Shown here: one piece after another, positions 7,249 through 11,619 of the stretch
How positions within the stretch are numbered: position 1 is the first letter of the stretch
Layout of the letters: every line of letters starts with the position of its first letter
NCBI GenBank assembly: GCA_018814965.1
Contig: JAHIYS010000186.1
Location: 1 to 11,619 of the forward strand
Direction: 5' to 3'
Length of the DNA stretch: 11,619 nt
Source of the DNA: Gammaproteobacteria bacterium
GTDB lineage: Bacteria > Pseudomonadota > Gammaproteobacteria > UBA9339
Made by a program: the position numbers and the translations under genes
Notes under the pieces: model-generated
What the model saw: the letters and a program-made list of their open reading frames with translations, nothing else
What the model was told of the DNA's origin: nothing
The model's database searches: none

Positions 7249-7293
7249 AAAGCCCAGGTAGACCAAGGTCTCTTTTTGGGCTTTTTGCTTTTT
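7249..7293 (+). terminator. Intrinsic terminator in the leader of the amino-acid importer operon
   Basis: AAAGCCCA (7249-7256) pairs with TGGGCTTT (7277-7284). Inside it is a small AGAC/GTCT hairpin (7260-7263 with 7268-7271). The T-rich tail TTTTTGCTTTTT covers 7282-7293. The upstream gene lies on the other strand, so this terminator cannot serve a preceding plus-strand gene; it can only act on RNA started inside the intergenic region. Confidence 0.85.
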
Positions 7294-7338
7294 GGTGTCT
7301 AGAAATTTGGATAAATACACATATTAGGAGATAACATC

Positions 7339-8274
7339 ATGAAAAATAATATTTTAATTATCGGGTTAATTAGCCTGTTTTTTATATCTACTTCTGTGCT
7401 AGCAAAGGTTAACGACTCTAAAGTACCCACAGTAACTGATACATCATGGATCAAAGTAAGTGAAACCGGTGTTTTGGTTATTGGTTTGGATGATACTTTT
7501 GCTCCCATGGGTTTTAGAGATGCAAAAGGGAAGATGGTTGGATTCGATGTTGATTTGGTTCGGGAGGTTGCTTTACGACTAAAATTGCGACCTATCTTTT
7601 TGCCATGTGTTTGGAGCAGTATTTTCTTAGAACTCAAAGGTTGTAATATCGATATGATTCAAAATGGAGTAAGTATGAATAGTGCTCGCAAGGAGCAAGC
7701 GCTATTTTCACGTCCATATTTAGTTAATCGTATGGTTATCGTAATTGCAAAAACATCTAAGGATCGTATTAAAAAAAGAGGTGATCTGGTTGGTAAGAAA
7801 ATAGCTGTGCAATCTGGTTCTCCAGCATTTGATTACGTCAAAAATTATAAAGGGAATGATTTTGATCCTGCGAGCTTAAAGGAATTGGTGCAATATCCTG
7901 ATAATTACTCAGCATTATTTGATTTAAGTTATAAAGGAGTTGATGCGGTGGTGTTAGATGAAATTGTTGCTGACTATTACATTACACGCAAAAAAGTTGA
8001 TCTTCTAAAAATTAGCGATACGTTCGCAACAGAAAAGTACGGGATAGCCTTTCGTAAAGGTGATAAGGCTTTGTGTGATAAAGTTCAAGAAACTTTGGAT
8101 GCCATGGGGCGTGATGGTACAGCAGCTAAAATAAGTAAAAAATGGTTTGGGCGGGATGTGTTTAGAGCGTCATCAAAGTTGTTATTACAGTCGCAAGCTA
8201 AGCATAATCCTAAACAATCTAAGAAAGGTAAGTCGGCATTATATTTAACTACTAAGGCGAGAAATTTATGTTAA
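7339..8274 (+). CDS. Amino-acid ABC transporter, periplasmic substrate-binding protein (predicted histidine or related)
   Basis: This is a type II periplasmic binding protein of the polar amino-acid family (SBP_bac_3, GlnH/HisJ-like). A signal peptide (residues 1-22, cleavage predicted after VLA) leads to the periplasm. Family marks are LVIGLDDTFAPMGF (46-59), GFDVDLV (68-74), and NSARKE (114-119) with Arg117 as the likely ligand-carboxylate contact. YGIAFRKGD occurs near the C-terminal side, and the usual end WFG lies near residue 270. About 36 further residues (276-311) form a Lys/Arg-rich tail not typical of the family. AGGAG (7326-7330) sits 8 nt before the ATG. The stop overlaps the permease start by 7 nt. 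Substrate specificity cannot be read from the protein; histidine is inferred from the His-codon leader upstream. Lysine, arginine, cystine or glutamine are alternatives. Confidence 0.92.
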   Translation: MKNNILIIGLISLFFISTSVLAKVNDSKVPTVTDTSWIKVSETGVLVIGLDDTFAPMGFRDAKGKMVGFDVDLVREVALRLKLRPIFLPCVWSSIFLELKGCNIDMIQNGVSMNSARKEQALFSRPYLVNRMVIVIAKTSKDRIKKRGDLVGKKIAVQSGSPAFDYVKNYKGNDFDPASLKELVQYPDNYSALFDLSYKGVDAVVLDEIVADYYITRKKVDLLKISDTFATEKYGIAFRKGDKALCDKVQETLDAMGRDGTAAKISKKWFGRDVFRASSKLLLQSQAKHNPKQSKKGKSALYLTTKARNLC

Positions 8275-8933
8275 ACGAACTAAGTCAGTTTTTTACAAGT
8301 ATGAGCTTGTTTCTTTTGCAGCTTGTCCCGGGACTGTTGGTGACGGTGGAGATTTTTACTTTTACATTGCTGATTGCGATTCCGCTCGGGGTTATTTTTG
8401 CACTTGGTAAAATTTCACGCTTTAAGATTGTTGTGCATATTATTGATTTGTATGTGTGGATTATGCGGGGAACACCCCTTATGTTACAACTGATTTTTTT
8501 CTATTTTGGTGCCATCAATATTGGTTTGAATCTTAGTAGATTTGTAGTTGTATTAGTGGTTTTTGTGCTTAATTATGCGGCATATTTTGCTGAGATATTT
8601 CGTGCAGGGATTCAAGCCGTAGACAGATCCCAATACGAAGGTGCAGATGTTTTGGGTTTGAGTTTTTGGCAAACCATGCGCTATATTATTTTGCCGCAGG
8701 CCATCAAAAAGATCTTGCCCCCGCTTGCCAATGAGATAATCACGCTTGTCAAAGATACTACTTTGGCACAGGTTGTTGGAGTGGTGGAGTTATTTGCTAC
8801 TGTAAAAGTAACAGTGATTAGAGACTTTGTTATCTACCCTTTTATAATCGCAGCACTTTTTTATTTAATGTTTACTCAAATAATTACTAAATTGGTTGCT
8901 GTTTTGGAGAGATATTATGCGCACTATGAGTAA
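8268..8933 (+). CDS. Amino-acid ABC transporter permease (HisM/GlnP family)
   Basis: This is the inner-membrane channel of the importer. Its 221 residues hold about five hydrophobic segments. The family GTPLMLQLIFFYFG stretch is at about 66-79 and the EAA loop EGADVLGLSFWQTMRYIILPQA at about 125-146 contacts the ATPase. Only one permease is present, so it probably works as a homodimer like GlnP, unlike the HisQ/HisM pair. The ATG at 8268 overlaps the binding-protein stop and has a nearby AAGGCGAG (8254-8261) as ribosome site. Its own end overlaps the start of the ATPase gene. This tight packing indicates translational coupling in one operon under the attenuator at 7121-7293. Confidence 0.94.
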   Translation: MLNELSQFFTSMSLFLLQLVPGLLVTVEIFTFTLLIAIPLGVIFALGKISRFKIVVHIIDLYVWIMRGTPLMLQLIFFYFGAINIGLNLSRFVVVLVVFVLNYAAYFAEIFRAGIQAVDRSQYEGADVLGLSFWQTMRYIILPQAIKKILPPLANEIITLVKDTTLAQVVGVVELFATVKVTVIRDFVIYPFIIAALFYLMFTQIITKLVAVLERYYAHYE

Positions 8934-9699
8934 TTATGGTGGTGACGATTTATTGTTATCAATTACGAATGTTCAAAAGAGCTTCGGTGATTTTAAGGTA
9001 TTAAATAATATTAATCTTAATATTAACCGAGGCGAAGTTGTAGTGATTATTGGTCCTTCAGGTAGCGGGAAGTCCACTTTATTGCGAAGCTTAATTAAAT
9101 TGGAGGATATTGATAGCGGAGAGATTTGTGTTGATAACGATATTATGGTGAGAAGTAAAAATGGAAACCCAGAGTATGCTTCTTTGGAAATATTAAAAAA
9201 AATTAGATTAAAGTTTGGAATGGTATTTCAAAATTTTCCTTTGTTTCCACATATGACAGTTTTAGAAAATATAATATTCTCGCCTATTAAAGTGTTTAAA
9301 ATGGAAAAAAACATAGTTTGTGATTATGGGAGAGAATTGCTTAAAAAGGTTGGGCTGGAGAAAGCTAATGTTTATCCGGGTGATTTGTCGGGAGGGCAAA
9401 AGCAGCGGGTATCAATTGCGCGTGCTTTAGCTATGAGGCCTGAGATAATGTTGTTTGATGAACCAACTTCTGCTCTTGATCCTGGTTTAGCTAAAGAGGT
9501 CTTGCTTTTAATAAAAGAAATCGCACTCCAGGAGAAAAAAACAATGGTGATAGTTACTCACAATTTAAAGTTTGCAGAAGAGATAGCTGATAGGGTGGTG
9601 TTTATGTATGATGGTGTGATTGTTGATCAAGGTGTACCACAAGAAATGTTCTGTAATCCCAAAAGTATAAAACTTAAGGATTTCTTATTACATATATAG
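8917..9699 (+). CDS. Amino-acid ABC transporter ATP-binding protein (GlnQ/HisP family)
   Basis: This is the ATPase that powers the importer from the cytoplasmic side. With the ATG at 8917 it has 260 residues: Walker A GPSGSGKST (46-54), Q-loop Gln105 (FQNFPLFPH), signature LSGGQKQR (157-164), Walker B IMLFDEP (177-183) and switch His215 (VTHN). The ATG at 8917 is preferred because GGAGAG (8906-8911) is 5 nt before it; an ATG at 8926 and a TTG at 8896 are in-frame alternatives. The gene overlaps the permease by 17 nt. No convincing intrinsic terminator follows; an AT-only hairpin at 9768-9790 lacks a following T tract. Confidence 0.94.
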   Translation: MRTMSNYGGDDLLLSITNVQKSFGDFKVLNNINLNINRGEVVVIIGPSGSGKSTLLRSLIKLEDIDSGEICVDNDIMVRSKNGNPEYASLEILKKIRLKFGMVFQNFPLFPHMTVLENIIFSPIKVFKMEKNIVCDYGRELLKKVGLEKANVYPGDLSGGQKQRVSIARALAMRPEIMLFDEPTSALDPGLAKEVLLLIKEIALQEKKTMVIVTHNLKFAEEIADRVVFMYDGVIVDQGVPQEMFCNPKSIKLKDFLLHI

Positions 9700-9858
9700 C
9701 TCTGTATTTGGGATTGTTCCTGAGTACAAAAATCATCTGGTTTAATATTTCGCTAATTGTTTATGTATTTTTAGAATATTTATCTAAAAAAATATAACAA
9801 ATGAGCGTGGTTGGTCATAAATAATATTTAATAATTTTTTTTGTGGAAATAGTGATGT

Positions 9859-9887
9859 TGATAATAGTATCTTAAGGTTTGTATTTT
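9859..9887 (+). promoter_or_regulatory. Candidate upstream promoter (P1) of the XRE regulator
   Basis: TTGATA (9859-9864, 5 of 6) is 17 nt from TATTTT (9882-9887, 4 of 6). The predicted start near 9894 falls inside the palindrome at 9886-9904, so a protein bound there would block this promoter. The rest of 9700-9979 is very AT-rich and shows no other gene. Confidence 0.4.
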
Positions 9888-9904
9888 ACTATGAGTCATA
9901 GTAA
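9886..9904. promoter_or_regulatory. 19-bp perfect palindrome, probable operator
   Basis: TTACTATGAGTCATAGTAA is a perfect 9-bp inverted repeat around a single central G (9895). Odd-length, two-fold symmetric sites with one central base are typical operators for dimeric lambda-type (XRE) repressors. It is centred 85 bp before the XRE gene and overlaps its predicted promoter, so autoregulation is likely (inference). Confidence 0.7.
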
Positions 9905-9931
9905 TGAGTATGCAATATTCTTACTGATCAT

Positions 9932-9968
9932 GCATATGAAAATATGCCAAGACTATTAAAACTATAAT
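9932..9968 (+). promoter_or_regulatory. Second inverted repeat and consensus -10 box (P2) close to the XRE start
   Basis: A perfect TATAAT lies at 9963-9968, 11 nt before the ATG at 9980. A start near 9975 would make an almost leaderless mRNA, matching the lack of a Shine-Dalgarno. No -35 hexamer fits; instead a 6-bp inverted repeat GCATAT-GAAA-ATATGC (9932-9947) covers that position and could bind a regulator. Tentative. Confidence 0.4.
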
Positions 9969-9979
9969 GGGCTAAAATT

Positions 9980-10654
9980 ATGTCAGACGAATTACAGCGA
10001 TCTTCAGCTAAAGAGCGTGGCAAGAGATTAAGGTTAGTTAGAAAGATGTCAGGTTTAACATTAGATGAATTATCATCTAAATATAGTTTTGGAATTTCTA
10101 CCATAAAGTATTGGGAGTGTGCTAAAAATCAGGGCCTAAGCTCTAAGGGAGCAAAGAAAATCATTTCCGCAATGCAAGATGAAGGGGTGCAGTGTTCATA
10201 TATGTGGTTGATGCATGGTATTGGGCTGCCACCACAATTTCTTGATGTGCATTATAATAAGGGTGATAAAACCAATATAGGTGTTGATCAAGCAAATTTT
10301 GAGGAAGAGAAATCAATTGAGCATGAGATAAAGTTATTTTGTGAAAAAATTATTGATGCTATCGCTTTAACTGTTTTTGATGATGGTATGGAGCCATTTT
10401 ATTCTGTTAGTGATGGCGTTGGTGGTAAGCGTCTGTATGGCAACGAATTAACAAAAGCTATAGGCAAAAACTGTATTGTTGAAACGGTTGATCGTCAGCT
10501 TCTATGTCGTCGAGTTGCAGAGGGTAATAGCCCTGATAACTACAATCTTTATTGCATCAATCCAGGTACGGTTGTTAGTCCTCCACATCTTTATGATGTT
10601 AAATTATTAAGTGCTGCTCCCATTAGTCGTATTTGGCGACGCATGGTATTTTAG
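9980..10654 (+). CDS. XRE-family repressor-like regulator with S24 (LexA/CI-like) C-terminal domain lacking catalytic residues
   Basis: A predicted DNA-binding regulator of 224 residues. Residues 11-65 form a helix-turn-helix (KERGKRLRLVRKMSGLTLDEL, then GISTIKYWE). Residues 70-86 (YMWLMHGIGLPP) are typical of phage-type CI and related regulators. The C-terminal part, from about 125, follows the S24 peptidase/LexA fold: VFDDGMEPF (132-140) matches the GDSMEP motif, LLCRRV (174-179) matches the LLVKRL strand, and YCINPG (191-196) matches the SDNP turn. In this alignment the catalytic Ser is Gly136 and the Lys is Arg177, so self-cleavage is not expected. The domain may serve for dimerisation or signal sensing. 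No ribosome site precedes the ATG. It is flanked by a palindromic operator upstream and a strong terminator downstream, so it is a single-gene unit. The target genes are unknown. Confidence 0.85.
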   Translation: MSDELQRSSAKERGKRLRLVRKMSGLTLDELSSKYSFGISTIKYWECAKNQGLSSKGAKKIISAMQDEGVQCSYMWLMHGIGLPPQFLDVHYNKGDKTNIGVDQANFEEEKSIEHEIKLFCEKIIDAIALTVFDDGMEPFYSVSDGVGGKRLYGNELTKAIGKNCIVETVDRQLLCRRVAEGNSPDNYNLYCINPGTVVSPPHLYDVKLLSAAPISRIWRRMVF

Positions 10655-10702
10655 TATAAAAGTTGATATTGTTATTTGGTGTTGTGCAATTGTCATTTAA
10701 GT

Positions 10703-10746
10703 AAAAATCTTGCTCCGTTTGGTTATTTAACGGGGCAAGGTTTTTT
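10703..10746. terminator. Intrinsic terminator after the XRE regulator
   Basis: CTTGCTCCGTT (10709-10719) pairs with AACGGGGCAAG (10729-10739), 11 pairs including one T-G, with a 9-nt loop. The stem is extended by five A residues upstream pairing with the T run at 10741-10746. The A-rich left flank means it could also work on the minus strand. Confidence 0.92.
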
Positions 10747-10800
10747 AAAAAAGTCTATTTAACAATCAGATAAAAAATCTTCTACTGTATGTCATTATTT

Positions 10801-10809
10801 TGTTACAAT
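10801..10809 (+). promoter_or_regulatory. Extended -10 promoter candidate for uvrD
   Basis: TGTTACAAT combines the TGn extension with TACAAT (10804-10809, 5 of 6 to consensus). No good -35 is present, which is usual for extended -10 promoters. Transcription would start near 10816, giving a leader of about 25 nt. A half SOS-like TACTGTATG lies at 10783-10791 but lacks the second half. Confidence 0.45.
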
Positions 10810-10840
10810 CGCTCAAATAATGTAAAAAGTGTTGGTTTTT

Positions 10841-11619
10841 ATGAATCCTAATTTTTTGGCCGATCTCAATTCTGTGCAAAAGCAGGCAGTTACTTTTTCT
10901 CAAGGTAATTTATTGGTGTTAGCTGGAGCAGGTAGTGGTAAAACGCGTGTATTAGTATACCGTATTGCCTGGTTGTTATCCCAAGGTGTGGGTTTAGAAA
11001 ATATTATTGCAGTAACTTTTACTAATAAAGCAGCAACGGAAATGCGTAATCGTTTAGATAAAATGCTGCAATTTTCAACCTCTTCTATGTGGGTTGGTAC
11101 TTTTCATGGTTTATCGCATCGTTTGTTACGCCTGCATTGGCAAGAAGCTGGTCTTGAACAATCTTTTCAAATCATTGACTCTGATGATCAGTTGCGTTTG
11201 ATTAGAAGAATTCATAAGGAGCTATCTTTAGATCAAGATCAATGGCCTGTTAAAAAAACACAATCATTTATCAATAATCAAAAAGAAAAAGGATTGCGTT
11301 CAAGTGGTGTCAAGCCCTATGACTTCAAAGATAATACTTTAATAGATGTTTATAGAGTTTATGAAGAGACCTGTCGTCGTAGTGGCTTGGTAGATTTTGC
11401 TGAGTTGTTGTTGCGTTCTTGTGAGTTATGGCAAAATAATCAGCAATTGCGGGAGCATTACCAGAAACGGTTTCAATATATTTTGGTTGATGAGTTTCAA
11501 GATACTAATGCGATTCAATATGCTTGGGTTAAAGCATTATCTAGTTCCAGCTCTAATTTAACTGCTGTAGGCGATGATGATCAGTCTATTTACAGTTGGC
11601 GTGGGGCTGATAGTAATAA
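10841..11619 (+). CDS. uvrD: DNA helicase II UvrD (3' partial)
   Basis: This is an SF1A 3'-5' DNA helicase for nucleotide-excision and mismatch repair. The visible 259 codons cover domain 1A/1B and run off the right edge (full-length E. coli UvrD is 720 residues). Motifs in order are the Q-motif region LNSVQKQAV (residues 9-17), Walker A AGAGSGKT (28-35), motif Ia VTFTNKAATEMR, WVGTFHGLSHRLLR, motif II VDEFQDTN and motif III GDDDQSIYSWRGA. The SMWVGTFHGL, DSDDQLRLIRR and RSGLVDFAELLLRSCELW stretches follow E. coli UvrD rather than Rep. One small difference is Ser in SIYSWRGA, where Gly is usual. The start ATG has only a weak ribosome site. It is set apart from the XRE gene by a terminator and has its own candidate promoter. 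Confidence 0.95.
   Translation, partial: MNPNFLADLNSVQKQAVTFSQGNLLVLAGAGSGKTRVLVYRIAWLLSQGVGLENIIAVTFTNKAATEMRNRLDKMLQFSTSSMWVGTFHGLSHRLLRLHWQEAGLEQSFQIIDSDDQLRLIRRIHKELSLDQDQWPVKKTQSFINNQKEKGLRSSGVKPYDFKDNTLIDVYRVYEETCRRSGLVDFAELLLRSCELWQNNQQLREHYQKRFQYILVDEFQDTNAIQYAWVKALSSSSSNLTAVGDDDQSIYSWRGADSN

Larger units (their letters stand above)
7121..7293 (+). promoter_or_regulatory. Predicted histidine-responsive transcription attenuator
   Basis: Three mutually exclusive pairings can be read. Segment 1:2 joins TAGCCT (7166-7171, including the leader stop codon) to AGGCTA (7187-7192), with CCAA (7160-7163) to TTGG (7197-7200) as an extension. The antiterminator 2:3 joins TTGGTCTCCTG (7197-7207) to CAGG-T-AGACCAA (7255-7266): 11 base pairs with one bulged T. 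The terminator 3:4 uses 7249-7256 with 7277-7284. The antiterminator takes bases 7255-7266, which include the end of the terminator's left arm and its inner hairpin. A ribosome stalled on His codons would cover segment 1, free segment 2 and favour antitermination; completed translation would allow 1:2 and the terminator. This mechanism is inferred from the his and trp paradigms. Confidence 0.75.

Noticed and set aside
7299..7637. 112-codon minus-strand frame over the binding-protein start
   Set aside because: It is antisense to the signal peptide and first domain of a well-supported gene and has no ribosome site or known features.
9768..9790. Hairpin TTTTTAGA/TCTAAAAA as terminator of the amino-acid importer operon
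   Set aside because: The stem is nearly all A-T, and the T run precedes the stem on the plus strand instead of following it.
10783..10800. Complete LexA (SOS) box upstream of uvrD
   Set aside because: The left half TACTGTATG is present, but the required CAG ten bases after CTG is TTT.

Overview
The window is AT-rich DNA (clearly under half G+C) from a gammaproteobacterium. DksA, lysyl-tRNA synthetase, CpdA and UvrD all read like gammaproteobacterial proteins. The low GC together with this gene set suggests a host-associated lineage of the Legionella/Coxiella kind, but that placement is an inference and was not tested by any search.

Layout, left to right. (1) A dksA gene enters from the left edge and carries a long lysine-rich N-terminal extension; it ends at a strong intrinsic terminator. 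(2) lysS follows on the same strand. (3) Next is a small lipoprotein gene. (4) It converges, across a 13-bp inverted repeat, on cpdA (cAMP phosphodiesterase, minus strand). (5) A two-gene minus-strand ABC operon follows. It has a duplicated-domain permease and an ATPase with a C-terminal helical extension, and no binding protein. (6) A 330-bp divergent intergenic region separates this from a plus-strand amino-acid ABC importer operon of binding protein, permease and ATPase. (7) An XRE-type regulator with an S24-like C-terminal domain comes next, preceded by a near-ideal operator palindrome and followed by a terminator. (8) uvrD starts near the right end and runs out of the window.

The most interesting element lies in the 330-bp gap upstream of the amino-acid importer. 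A 15-codon leader peptide, MNRIYLHHHCHQHPR, has five His codons within seven positions. It is followed by an RNA segment that can fold either as an 11-bp antiterminator or as an intrinsic terminator ending about 45 nt before the binding-protein start. This is the architecture of the his operon attenuator, placed here in front of a transporter. It predicts that the importer carries histidine (or a histidine precursor or peptide) and is switched on when charged tRNA-His is scarce. The second notable unit is the XRE/S24 regulator. Its expected catalytic Ser and Lys positions appear to be Gly and Arg, so it looks like a non-cleavable repressor, and a 19-bp palindrome overlaps its predicted promoter.

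No tRNA, rRNA, CRISPR array, insertion sequence or attachment site was seen.
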